Assembly: GCA_947503285.1 (NCBI GenBank)
Contig: CANNDD010000005.1
Location: 1-64,000, forward strand
Length of the DNA: 64,000 bases
Source: an uncultured Croceitalea sp.
Lineage (GTDB): Bacteria > Bacteroidota > Bacteroidia > Flavobacteriales > Flavobacteriaceae
Direction of reading: 5' to 3'
The stretch's first letter is position 1. Every line of letters begins with the position of its first letter. The notes under the pieces were generated by a model. That model saw nothing but the letters and a program-made list of their open reading frames with translations. It searched no databases and had not been told where the DNA came from. Shown in pieces: positions 44,170 to 53,634 of the stretch. Made by a program: the position numbers and the translations under genes.

Positions 44170-46362
44170 ATGAAAAAAGATATTGAGGAAATGGGAACCC
44201 GTTTTTTTGCGCCCTTGTATAATAAAGAAAAGTCAGATACATCTTCAGACAGAGATGAAGAAAGGTTGCAATTTCCAGAAAGATCAAAAATCGAATCTTT
44301 TGAACGACTTGGTTTTTTTACTGTCATCAATAACTCTAATAATACACGAACTGCCTATGAAGAAATGTTACAAGAGTACAAACAGGAACGTCAGTTGCTA
44401 TGGCAAAAGGAAGAGTTGGTCCATAATAGTACGCTGGAAAGATTGCATCGGAGGATTAGGGAATTTGAAACGTCATTGGACGACGAAAAGAAAGCATTCA
44501 TGTCCCATTCTCATGAGGCCTTGACTAAAAATCCAGAAAGAATCGAAGCCTTAAAAAAAGAAATTATACATCTGGAAAGGGAAATAGAGGATTTAAAAGT
44601 CGATTTAGAGGAGAAAGATAAGACCTTCATCAAAGATAAGGTGAAACAAGTGCGTGAAGATCTTGAAGACCTTTTGGTCACTATTTCTGAGATAGCGGAG
44701 AAGAACCAAAAGTTTTATGACCAGAATAACGTACACCATAAAGACGTGTTGAAACGCTTCTCTGATTTTTGGGATAATTTGGCCAAACGTTATGAGGGTG
44801 TACAAAAGTCTCTGAACGAAAGGTCTACTGGACTGTTCACGAATGGTATTACAAGAAAGATAGCCTATTTTTTCACGGTTTTAGGGATGTTGGGTACAGG
44901 TATGGCGGGATGGCTGTTTGCTATATTTTCTTCGATACGTGAAATCGACGATGAAGATTGGAAGTTCTTTTTTTTGGAATCGCTATACTGTTTTGCTGAA
45001 GAAATTCGAGAAAGTAATGGTCTGGCGAATTGGCAATGGTTGCTGTTCTTTTTAGGCGGTTTTCTTGTCTTACTCACTTTAACGACCTTTATAGGCTGGG
45101 TATGCCATAAGTTATATGACCAGTGGGTAATCCATAACGATAGGGGCACTGATGATCAGTCTAGTAATATATTGCATGGTAAGGCTATAATAAAAAAAAG
45201 AGATCAGGGCAAAGCAAAAGGTTTTCTGGCCTTATGGTTGCGATGGATGCCCTATGTTTTTGTGCTGTCAGTCTTGTATGTAGTGGTACAGTTGGGTACG
45301 GAAGTCACCAAGCTAAGGGCATTGGACATCTCTCTTTCTGGGCAAGTTGTGGGTAGTACGTTGGCCTTGGTAATTGGTGGGTTGGGGTTTGCCTACATTA
45401 CCAATATTATGGCCCCGAGGTTCAAGTATACCCAGATAGAAGATACCTCTATAGGCGGGCTGAGGTCAGGTCTTCGCCTTTTTGGTCAAAGTTTTGAGCT
45501 GATTCTTCTGCTACTCGTTTTTTTGACAACTTTCGTGGTGATGTATCTGAGCGAAGAGAACGGGGCTGGGGCATTAATTGGTTTTGTTGCGGTGAGTCTA
45601 TTGTCCTGATATCTTTTGGGGACGGGCATTCGATACTACGGCCTTTTGGATACTAAAGAGGAACTAGAAACAAAGCTTTGGATAGCCAGTCATAATGCCA
45701 ATGATTATCTGGGTCGATTGAACCTCTCCCCCTATAATACCTCCGAAAGTCTTGTTTTTAAAGATAAACTGATGACTTTGGAAAGAAATCTGATGGACAT
45801 GTTGGTCCAGAAGAACATGTCGTTCAAAAAAACCGGTGACGCTCCCGAAAAGATGAATACGATACAAAAGGAAACCCGGAAATCAACAAAAACCAATGAA
45901 ATTACTCCCAAAAAGAAAGGGTTTTGGAGAAGAGTCTTACATTTTTTAGGTATAAGACTAAGCAAGGATACACCCACAAAGGAATCCAATTTGCATTATG
46001 AGAGTACCCGTACCCGTTTTACAAAGCACCAAGAAGACCACCATCCCGAAAATGTGGGTAGAATCCAAGAAAAGGAAAGGGAATATAACGAACGAAAAGA
46101 AGAATTTCGGGACTTGAGACGATATGCACAAGATTTCGAAAAAGAGCTTACTTCATATCAAAGGGACATTAAGATACTAAATCAGGTCACTTTGAAGCTT
46201 ATTGATGAATGTGAGCAAGAAATCACTGAAGAACTACAAAGACATTCCGAAGCCTTCGCGGTGTTCAAAATGGAAACCAGGGAGCAACGTATAGCAATGG
46301 ACAATGGGTACGACCTCGGTCTTTGGCATTTGAAATATGGAACAAATACGACATCAGGTTAA
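44170..46362 (+). CDS. Coiled-coil membrane protein, interrupted by an in-frame TGA
   Basis: One frame runs from 44170 to 46362 except for a TGA at 45607-45609. Part 1 (479 residues) has a coiled coil of about 200 residues and helices such as IAYFFTVLGMLGTGMAGWLF, WLLFFLGGFLVLLTLTTFIG and SFELILLLLVFLTTFVVMYL. The TGA falls inside the last helix (GALIGFVAVSLLS-stop-YLLGTGIRYYG). Part 2 (about 250 residues) is coiled coil and ends YDLGLWHLKYG. The paralogous next gene has the same TM-to-coiled-coil path uninterrupted. A restart at a TTG (45616) would leave part 2 without its helix. So this is a broken gene, a recoded stop or a base error. Confidence 0.65.
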
Positions 46363-46374
46363 AAACAAGCAATT

Positions 46375-47658
46375 ATGTATTCATTTTGGAAACGAACAAG
46401 GACTAGAATATTAGAATGGTTCAAAGCTGCTTTTTTAGAAACAAAAGCAAAACCCGAACCTGTCTACCGTATTTATAAGGACATTCCCGATCCTAACATG
46501 ATTTTTGATGGTGTATTGGGTATTGATACAGTAAACCACAATGATGATGTGTCAAAAAACCTAAAATCCGTTTTACGGGATATTGAGAAGATGGGTTTAA
46601 GATTCCGAAAACTTGGAGAGGTAGATGGACCCTATCAACAAAGGCAAAAAACCATGCTAGAGCTTATTGATAATGTCGCAGAACGGACCAAGCTTTACAT
46701 TAAAACTATTTTTTTGGGTCTTAAAAAAGAATTGGAGCCAGAAGTAGATATAAAGCAAGGTGCACTTAATAAAGCTAAGGAAGACCTTGATTCCCATGAG
46801 CTATATATGAGCGAGATGACACAAGAGCGTCGATGGAGGCCTGAAGACTATTCCAATTGGGCGTGGTTGTTCTTTATTGCTGGACTCTTGTTGTTGGCTG
46901 CTGATGCGGCACTGGCTCTGAACGTGACCAAGGAGGTGTTCCGCTTGGAAGGGTGGTCGAAATGGCCCATGACCTTTGGTATTACTGTATGTACCATTTA
47001 TATGAAAGTGTATTACGATGAGTACATACTGCCTGGACTGGAACGGAGTATTACAATATTTAAGCCCGAGAACTTGCCCGGTATCTATTCCTCTGAGCAC
47101 ACCCGTTGGTTACAGGGTGTTTGGACATTTCGGTTTCTGGTCAAAACAGTCTTGTTTGGAAGCACTTTGTTAGCGTTCTGGTGGTTGGCCGACCTACGGT
47201 TTGAATACCTCAGAAAGGTCGTTCAGGGGTGGACGTTCCTTGAAAAGATGGACGCGTCCGGTCAAGTTTGGGCGAAAACGACCTTTCAGTTGTTTTCTTT
47301 GCTTTTTCCAGTCATTGGTGCTGTTTGCATGGCATTGGCGATTAAAAGATTCAGATTACTCAGTTTATGGAAGGAAACAAAACGACATCATAAAACGTTG
47401 ACCGATAGCTTACAAAAGTCCCAAGAGGAATGTGGTAAGAGCAAACAAGATTTAGAGAATTGTAAGAGTTACATTGAATGGTGTGATGGTGATAATCATG
47501 ATTTCCTAAAAGAGTTGAAGCGTTTTTTTTACTCCTGTTACGTGCATGGCTACGATTATGGGCTTCAAAAGAAGAATGCCAAGTTGGATATTCTGGAGAA
47601 AGCTAAAGAAATAAGGCGGTTGTATCAGACTACTCATTTTGACTATGAATTCAAATAA
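46375..47658 (+). CDS. Coiled-coil membrane protein, paralogue of the gene before
   Basis: A 427-residue protein. An N-terminal helical part (about 1-150) is followed by membrane helices (NWAWLFFIAGLLLLAADAAL; MTFGITVCTIYM; VWTFRFLVKTVLFGSTLLAF; FQLFSLLFPVIGAVCMALAI). A C-terminal coiled coil (LQKSQEECGKSKQDLENCKS) ends in YVHGYDYGLQKKN. The ending resembles YDLGL in the preceding gene, so the two are probably related subunits of one membrane assembly. No known family. Confidence 0.65.
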   Translation: MYSFWKRTRTRILEWFKAAFLETKAKPEPVYRIYKDIPDPNMIFDGVLGIDTVNHNDDVSKNLKSVLRDIEKMGLRFRKLGEVDGPYQQRQKTMLELIDNVAERTKLYIKTIFLGLKKELEPEVDIKQGALNKAKEDLDSHELYMSEMTQERRWRPEDYSNWAWLFFIAGLLLLAADAALALNVTKEVFRLEGWSKWPMTFGITVCTIYMKVYYDEYILPGLERSITIFKPENLPGIYSSEHTRWLQGVWTFRFLVKTVLFGSTLLAFWWLADLRFEYLRKVVQGWTFLEKMDASGQVWAKTTFQLFSLLFPVIGAVCMALAIKRFRLLSLWKETKRHHKTLTDSLQKSQEECGKSKQDLENCKSYIEWCDGDNHDFLKELKRFFYSCYVHGYDYGLQKKNAKLDILEKAKEIRRLYQTTHFDYEFK

Positions 47659-47666
47659 ATACTACT

Positions 47667-48476
47667 GTGAATAAAAGAATACTATTACCCGCTCTTATGC
47701 TACCCCTTTTGATATTGTATTGGTCTTGTGAAGAGACTTCCAAGAAAGAAGCTGTTATCTTTTTCGACTTGAGCAAGAGTCTTGACACTTCAAGCGTGCA
47801 CCTTCAAGCCCAAAAACTCAAAGAATTAATGGCCAAACTGAATCAAGAGGTAAAAGTAACTATCTATCCTGTAAGCGAGTTTCTATTTCCTGAGCCTATT
47901 TATACCTATTCCCCATTGCCCACATCAGAATTTTCAACAGATTCAGTTAACATAACTGCTAAAGAATTCCATAACAAACAAGCGGATAGTGTATTTAGAT
48001 TAATAAAAAAGAAGAGTAAAATTAAACGGGATTTAAAAAGTGAAGGGTATTCAAGCCAAAGCTGTCTAATCAACACACTTAATGCTTCCCATTCAATCTT
48101 AAAAAATAAAATTAGGGATACAATAAGTTTAAATGTTTACATCTTTTCAGATATGATTGAAGACTGCAATGCTAAAAATACGGCCGTAATGAGTATGTGC
48201 GACATTGAAAATGCCAAAGAGGAAAGATTACTTTTACAAATTGAAAACAATCGGATGCTTGACTTTAATCTTCAAAAAATTATAAAAAATCGAATTTCTG
48301 TAATAACAACTTCCAGTGTACTAGAGAAAATAAAGTGTATTGATGAATCGAAGAGAATCAAGATTTGGAAAGCAATATTTAAGCGTGTAGGATACAATGA
48401 AAATGTATTTGATAGTATCTATTATGGGATAGAATTGCCAGAAAAAATTATTTGGGATAAGCCACATGTCCAATAA
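47667..48476 (+). CDS. vWA-like lipoprotein
   Basis: A 269-residue lipoprotein (signal LLPALMLPLLILYWSC). Immediately after the Cys comes a vWA-type MIDAS sequence: AVIFFDLSKSLDTSSVH (DxSxS), then a helix and VKVTIYPVSE. Thr/Asp loops follow later (VYIFSDMIEDCNAKN), as in the vWA fold. It is likely periplasmic, and the vWA may bind a partner through a metal. GTG start at 47667, 9 nt after the coiled-coil membrane gene; last gene of the run. Confidence 0.7.
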   Translation: MNKRILLPALMLPLLILYWSCEETSKKEAVIFFDLSKSLDTSSVHLQAQKLKELMAKLNQEVKVTIYPVSEFLFPEPIYTYSPLPTSEFSTDSVNITAKEFHNKQADSVFRLIKKKSKIKRDLKSEGYSSQSCLINTLNASHSILKNKIRDTISLNVYIFSDMIEDCNAKNTAVMSMCDIENAKEERLLLQIENNRMLDFNLQKIIKNRISVITTSSVLEKIKCIDESKRIKIWKAIFKRVGYNENVFDSIYYGIELPEKIIWDKPHVQ

Positions 48477-48946
48477 CCCAGGCAACTATATGACTAAAGG
48501 GAATGGATGTATAAACTCTCAAACCTAGTTCTGCAGTAGTGGTGATTACTGGATTTACAATACTTATTAGGTATTTTGATACTCACCGAATAGTTCATCA
48601 AAATCTGAGAATTCAAGAAAACGCACTAAAAAAATCCATTAATAATAGATTTGCTTTTCAATTGAATTCATTTTTCATTTTAAAATATAAAGAAACACGA
48701 ACTTCTATTCCACCATAAGTTTTGATAATTTTTGAGGTCGTTTATTAAGTGTCTAAGAATCTCCGTGTTTATATTTTTGTCCTGACAATACAATTAAGAA
48801 AGTAAAGCGAGAGGGTAGCGTACTAAATTGATATTACTTTTTCGATTAACGGATTTTCACATTATTGGAATCTTTTAAAAATCTTTGAAAAGATACCATT
48901 TGCTATTTGAGCGTAGGTTTCAATTTGCTGTTATACGGCCTAATTC
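48477..48946. other. Intergenic region
   Basis: No gene is supported. It contains CTCACCGAATAG near 48590, a motif also present near 33590 and 49800. Around 48776-48840 there is a stretch (TTTTGTCCTG, then AAGCGAGAGGGTAGCG) that recurs in changed form at 51451-51514. Together these are remnants of a repeat family. Confidence 0.5.
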
Positions 48947-49233
48947 TTAATCATCATAGCTCATTCTTTCTCGAATACCCCCACTTGCCCGATGAATAAT
49001 AACATCTGCCTTGTGTTTTCTGGCCAAACTTTTGGCCTTACGTATGGCTCTGTGCTCTGTTTTCGATGTTTACTAGTAATACGTTGGTTCCCTTCGCGAC
49101 GTACTGCCCAACCTTCTTCATAGGGCACCACGTGCTGGTGCCAAGTTCGACCTCGTTTGCTTTGTTGCGAACTGTTAAAAAAGACTTCGATAAGGTCGAT
49201 TAGGGTACGTAACCAAGATCTTCCTTTTGACAT
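48947..49233 (-). pseudogene. DUF2188 family gene, frameshifted
   Basis: The first frame gives GRTWHQHVVPYEEGWAVRRE and GNQRITSKHRKQST, the hallmarks of DUF2188 (HVVPxxxGWAVRxEG). It then leaves the frame near 49030-49060. The other frame continues with AIRKAKSLARKHKADVIIHR and ASGGIRERMSYDD, then stop. A single indel joins both into the usual small protein of about 95 residues. DUF2188 proteins are of unknown function. Broken gene or sequence error. Confidence 0.7.
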
Positions 49234-49290
49234 GTAGAGTTATTGATTGCTACTAAGATACCAGTATGCGATGACTTTCTAGTGATAAAG

Positions 49291-49320
49291 GCCTTCTTTC
49301 GCTTTGCTCAAGCTTCGGAG
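49291..49320. repeat. Hairpin element flanking GIY-YIG gene, copy 1
   Basis: Imperfect palindrome containing TTCGCTTTGCTCAAGCTTCG, just beyond the 3' end of the GIY-YIG gene. It shares the TTCGCTTT ... TCAAAGC-like core with copy 2 on the other side. Confidence 0.55.
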
Positions 49321-49329
49321 TACTTGACC

Positions 49330-49575
49330 TTAAACCAACCTTTTATTTCTAAATGCAATAGCGGACCCATATTTGAGATAACGCTCAAAATCATAGGCTT
49401 TCTGCTTATCAATAAAGTACGAGATATGAACCAATTCAACGGGCAATTTATCTTTTGTGAAATGAACTTGCCCATCGAGATGGGCCTTCATTCTTTGTTT
49501 TAAGTTGGTAGAAAAGCCAGTGTAATATTGAGCGTTTGAGCATTTTAGAATGTAAATGGCGTAGGGGAAGTTCAT
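49330..49575 (-). CDS. Small GIY-YIG endonuclease domain protein
   Basis: An 81-residue single-domain protein. YAIYILKCSNAQYYTGFSTN is the GIY-YIG motif, followed by LKQRMKAHLDGQ with the conserved Arg/His, and a late Glu in YDFERYLKYGS. The family acts on DNA in repair or mobile-element contexts; targets are unknown. Related hairpins lie on each side, a setting seen around this family in flavobacteria. Confidence 0.85.
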   Translation of the reverse strand: MNFPYAIYILKCSNAQYYTGFSTNLKQRMKAHLDGQVHFTKDKLPVELVHISYFIDKQKAYDFERYLKYGSAIAFRNKRLV

Positions 49576-49930
49576 AATTGGCTGGTTTTTAGGAAAGAAT
49601 ATAGCGAATTTGCGCTATGGATGCGTCCACCGAAGCCCGACAGTTGTACTTGATTTGGCTTTGCGAAATGTTTAAAAGACCCTCCTTCGCTTTTGGCCGC
49701 GCTCAAAGCTTTGGAGGGCGTAGGTGAAGCCGGGGAGACCAGAACTTAATACTCATACACCCTATAAATAGGGCTTTTCAGAGTGTCTTTTTTTTATGCT
49801 CACCGAATAGGTGACTTTCTATTTGAAACTTCCATATTGGTGTCTTTTTTGGATGTAAGTAGAAGTAAATAATACAATCTAAATATTATAAAAAAATGAA
49901 GACGTAACATAGAAATCCTTTTCTCATAAT
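49576..49930. other. Intergenic region with palindromes
   Basis: No gene is supported. It contains the hairpin at 49680-49718 and a CCCTAT/ATAGGG inverted repeat near 49760. It also contains CTCACCGAATAGGTGACTTT at about 49799-49818, of which the last 15 bases recur at 63128-63142 beside the integrase gene. Confidence 0.5.
49680..49718. repeat. Hairpin element flanking GIY-YIG gene, copy 2
   Basis: CCCTCC pairs with GGAGGG, and GCTTT with AAAGC further in. This is an imperfect palindrome upstream of the GIY-YIG start. It shares sequence with copy 1. Confidence 0.6.
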
Positions 49931-51040
49931 TTATCTTTCTGTTAATAGATCAAAGAGTGGCCTATTGATATAGTAGTTCGCTGTCCCTATTCGTTTCTTT
50001 TCTAGCAATCCATCATCAGCTAATTTATTAAGATAGTTTGCTGCAGTCAATCGGGAAACTGCCAAATCGTTTACTACAAATTCAATTTTTGTATACGGAT
50101 GTTTGAATAAGTTATTTAGTAAATCTTGACTGTAAAATTTATAGTTTGTTCTCAACTTGTTCTTATAGTCGGTCATTAAACTTTTAATTTCCACAATCAA
50201 TTTAATGGTGTCTTTAGATGTTTGTTCTACTCCTTTTATCATAAAAAGTAACCATTCCTCCCAATTATTTTCATCTCTTACTTCTTGAAGCAACCTATAG
50301 TAATCTGGTTTATGCTGAATGATATAGCTACTTAAATATAGAATAGGTAAGGTCTGCAATTTGTTGAGAATAAGATAAAGAATATTCATGATTCTTCCAG
50401 TACGTCCATTGCCATCATAAAAAGGATGGATGCTCTCAAACTGAAAGTGTATAATAGCCATTTTTAAGATAGGGTCATAATCACTTAGATTATTGTTATT
50501 GATAAATTGCTCAAGGTTCTTCATGAGCCTTTGAATATCGGTCAAGTTTTGAGGTGGGGTATATACCGTTTCTCCCGTTGTACTGTTTTTAAGTGCAGTG
50601 CCTGGTAATTTGCGAAATCCAGCATTGTTTTTTTCCAATACTTCCTGTATTTCCAATATTACCCTATTGTTTAGGACTCCTTTTTTAGAAGTCAAAGCAA
50701 ATCCATGTTTTAATGCCTCAATATAGTTTTGTACTTCTTTTGCATCTAGAGACCTAAAGACATCTAAATTTAATTCTGATTTGTAAAGGTCATCATGAGT
50801 AGTAATAATATTCTCTATTGCAGAACTATCCTTTGCTTCTTGTAGCCCCAGAGTATTGATTAATATTGTTTGATTTGGAATAGTAGCAGCAAGACCTTTG
50901 AGCTCAGCCAGAGCAGCATGAGCAGCTGGCAAGCTTTTTAATACAGCTTTACTTTCCATATCAATTGATAATGGTAACTCCGGTAAGTTATATCCGTTTT
51001 CTTGAGACACTATGTATAGATTTTTTAATTTCCTATACAA
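49931..51040 (-). CDS. Fic family protein (AMPylation domain)
   Basis: A 369-residue Fic protein. The Fic core motif HPFYDGNGRTGR lies at about residue 215 and is intact. An N-terminal Ser-x-x-x-Glu-Asn-like inhibitory motif (SSAIEN) matches class II Fic proteins, in which a Glu blocks ATP. The C terminus has a winged-helix-like region (YTKIEFVVNDLAVSRLTAANYLNKLADDGL). Such proteins AMPylate targets, often topoisomerases or other enzymes. No separate antitoxin gene is next to it. Confidence 0.9.
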   Translation of the reverse strand: MYRKLKNLYIVSQENGYNLPELPLSIDMESKAVLKSLPAAHAALAELKGLAATIPNQTILINTLGLQEAKDSSAIENIITTHDDLYKSELNLDVFRSLDAKEVQNYIEALKHGFALTSKKGVLNNRVILEIQEVLEKNNAGFRKLPGTALKNSTTGETVYTPPQNLTDIQRLMKNLEQFINNNNLSDYDPILKMAIIHFQFESIHPFYDGNGRTGRIMNILYLILNKLQTLPILYLSSYIIQHKPDYYRLLQEVRDENNWEEWLLFMIKGVEQTSKDTIKLIVEIKSLMTDYKNKLRTNYKFYSQDLLNNLFKHPYTKIEFVVNDLAVSRLTAANYLNKLADDGLLEKKRIGTANYYINRPLFDLLTER

Positions 51041-52136
51041 AGATAATTCTTTATGTATAGAAAATCGATTTTTCTTTACATAAGAAAGACGATATGTATA
51101 GATTTTGATTCTTCTTATACTAAAGAGTGCATAATGAGAACATCGTAAATCGGGTTAAGACCATGCATAAACTCCGCCCATTGAACTTCTCCCGATACTT
51201 ATCGGGATTGGTCAAAGCGCATCGTTTAAAAAATCTTGAACACCATCCATTTTAAGAAAAATAAAATGAATGAAGTTCGCCTTGTCTTTCGGTAAAGATG
51301 AATTTTACCATCAAATCCATCACATTTATGGGTAATTGTTTTAATATGTTATTTCAAAAAAGAAAATATAAACTGAATATAAAAGGTAAATAGGGCTCAA
51401 TTTTTATTGCTTTAATTAGGTATAGTTTACAGGCGGACAGCGTTTACATTTTTTGTCCTGCCAGCAGGACGAAGAATGTAAAGCAAGAGGGTAACACGCT
51501 AAAGCGATGTTATATATTTTAATTAATTGATTTTCAGATATTTAAATATTTATCTGAATTTATTATTGCAACAATTTTACAATAAAAACGCTGCGAACCC
51601 CTATAAACACTGAAAAAGTTTACTGTAAAATTGTCACAACGGAAAAAATGGCATTTTGTAAATGCCTAACAATCATATAATTAGATTTTTGGTCGTTTCG
51701 GATAAAAATCATTTTTTCGTAAAAAACCTTGGGAAGCCCTATTTTATGGCGAATTTTTTCGTAAAAATGTGAATTTTCAATAGGAAAAGAAGCAATTTAC
51801 CTCGATTTGAAGTGGCCAAATATTTTAATAAAATTTAATGTTTTTTATAACCATTTGCCATAGCCAGTGCGCCCTATTTCGATTTTGCTTGACGCTTATC
51901 TACCGGAACACTATAAAATCGAAAAAGGATCCAAGCGCAAAGTTTAAGGGTAAGGATTTGGGGACTACGCTTTCTATAAAAAAATGGCTGTTTGATGGGG
52001 CCTTTGGACCATTTTTGAAAATGACTTCATATTCGAATTAGACTTTTTACATAAGGCGGACTTTGTTTAGACTAAAACATAGGAGTGGAGTAGTAGCTAC
52101 TTGAATGCACGCTGGTTTTTCATAAACATCGACAAA
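51041..52136. other. Long intergenic region
   Basis: About 1.1 kb without a supported gene. A 67-codon plus-strand frame (51838-52041) resembles no family. The region holds a CCCGATA/TATCGGG-like palindrome (51191-51206) of a dispersed flavobacterial type. It also holds the second copy of the repeat seen at 48776 (51451-51514, with CCTGC/GCAGG). Confidence 0.5.
51191..51206. repeat. Dispersed palindrome CCCGAT/ATCGGG
   Basis: CCCGATACTTATCGGG has 6-bp arms with 4-nt loop. Such elements are scattered in intergenic regions of flavobacteria. No T-run follows. Confidence 0.5.
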
Positions 52137-53495
52137 TCAATCAAAACTGTTTCTGGCCTTCAGTAATTTGATTCCCTTAGGAATATTCTCATAGTTATCA
52201 TCTTCCAATTCCCAATTGCAATGAAGTGCATAAATCTCCAAAGGTGTCTTTTCCAAAATTCCTTCTGTTCCAAATAATGAAAATGTTATCGAACCAACTA
52301 ATCCAATTCCAATTTCATCAGAACCATCATCGTTGTAGTTATTGTATGTGTACCTAACTATGTACATAGACCTTTTGTCCTTGGTGGGCGGCCAATACAA
52401 AATCCGATTATCAAAAACCTCAGCTTTGTCAGGATAAGTGCCAAATTCACTGGGATGACTGAGCCAATTGGACATTTCTGCCAACGCTAAGAAATGCTCA
52501 GTTTTTGATTCCTCGGCAATTAGATTCTGCAACCCAAGTTCTTCCAGATATTGAATAGCTCTTAGTGCATATCGGTAATCCTTTGAAAAAGAAACCAATT
52601 TTTCCCTTGAAGTTTGTATATTCATTTTAGCACCGGCCCAAGCAGATTCCAACTGCACTTCCACATTTTTATTTTTGGAGGCCTCATCCAACAGTTCGGT
52701 AGCGATGTCATTATCCAGAAAAGGTACAGATGTAGTAGCACTAATTGCATATGAGTAATTTTCATCATTCAACTTAACCAACTCAGAAAGTTTAGTCTTT
52801 CCTTGAAGTGAATTGAATGGGTGCCTGGAAATTTTCTTTTCCAATAGTAGAGAATTACAAAAATCCAGATATGAAATCCCAAGAAAATCCTTAGGAATTG
52901 TACCATTTAAACTACCTATGAATTTTTCAAAATCCATTTCTTTTTTAGATAAAACATCAAAAATGACACTCCATAGATATTCTGAAGACCTGTAATTATC
53001 AAGTATGGAATTGACCAATAAGGTATGGGACTTTTGACTTGGGTAAATTGCAAAGATCTTCAATATCATTAAATCAGTAGTACTGAATTGACCTTTTTCA
53101 ATGTCATCGAAGTTGTTTAGATACATTCCATATACCTTCGTCAAAATAGGGATTGCCTTATCATTTAGTTCAAGGAAAACTTTCTTCTTATTAAAATTTT
53201 GAAGTATCACTATTAACTCATAAAGATTTCTGTCCAAATTTGAAAACTCCCTTTTCTCAAAGAGTTCTTCAATCTTTTCCAATGCTTTTAGGTATACCTT
53301 TACATCCTCTTGATTGTTTAGTTCAGCATTTTCTCCCAACTTAAATTGCTCCTCAATTTTATATTGGTTTGGATTGGCTATCCATGACTTAAGAACTTTT
53401 GAAGTTTTTGATTCCTTTTGAAAAATATTGAGATTCATAAATAGTGCAATTAAAATACCGGCAACTAGAATTCCTATAAGTTTGCGTACATTCAT
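52137..53495 (-). CDS. Membrane-anchored helical-repeat protein, unknown
   Basis: A roughly 452-residue protein. An N-terminal helix (IGILVAGILIALFMNLNIF) would anchor it in the inner membrane. A long helical-repeat domain follows (about 60-330; e.g. LDEASKNKNVEVQLESAW). The C terminus is beta-rich with WPP and YIVRYTYNNYNDDGS segments. I recognise no family. It is transcribed away from the KAP operon. ATG 53495 is preferred because the anchor starts there. Confidence 0.6.
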   Translation of the reverse strand: MNVRKLIGILVAGILIALFMNLNIFQKESKTSKVLKSWIANPNQYKIEEQFKLGENAELNNQEDVKVYLKALEKIEELFEKREFSNLDRNLYELIVILQNFNKKKVFLELNDKAIPILTKVYGMYLNNFDDIEKGQFSTTDLMILKIFAIYPSQKSHTLLVNSILDNYRSSEYLWSVIFDVLSKKEMDFEKFIGSLNGTIPKDFLGISYLDFCNSLLLEKKISRHPFNSLQGKTKLSELVKLNDENYSYAISATTSVPFLDNDIATELLDEASKNKNVEVQLESAWAGAKMNIQTSREKLVSFSKDYRYALRAIQYLEELGLQNLIAEESKTEHFLALAEMSNWLSHPSEFGTYPDKAEVFDNRILYWPPTKDKRSMYIVRYTYNNYNDDGSDEIGIGLVGSITFSLFGTEGILEKTPLEIYALHCNWELEDDNYENIPKGIKLLKARNSFD

Positions 53496-53589
53496 TTCGC
53501 ATGACATGTGATTCCAACAAATTTAGACGATTATCTGTCACTTCTACCAATACCTAAGATTTGTTTTCTTAAAGTCAATGGTATTGGTA

Positions 53590-53634
53590 AACTCTTTACA
53601 TAAAGCGGATTTTGTAAAGAGTTCCGCTTTTTTT
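53590..53634 (+). promoter_or_regulatory. Hairpin with competing terminator stem (candidate attenuator)
   Basis: Hairpin 1: AACTCTTTACA (53590-53600) pairs with TGTAAAGAGTT (53613-53623) across a 12-nt loop. Hairpin 2: AAAGCGGA (53602-53609) pairs with TCCGCTTT (53623-53630), followed by a T-run to 53634. The two exclude each other, as in attenuators. It lies about 330 bp upstream of the KAP gene. A second copy of hairpin 1 is at 61539-61572. Confidence 0.5.

Noticed and set aside
48530-48580. Fifth NarL-like site (TACTTATTAGGTA)
   Set aside because: Spacing is 13 instead of 16 and the first half lacks TACC.
49931-51040. Fic-antitoxin (FicTA) operon
   Set aside because: The Fic protein carries its own N-terminal inhibitory motif and there is no adjacent small antitoxin gene.
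51838-52041. 67-codon plus-strand frame
   Set aside because: Isolated, no family, surrounded by repeat remnants.
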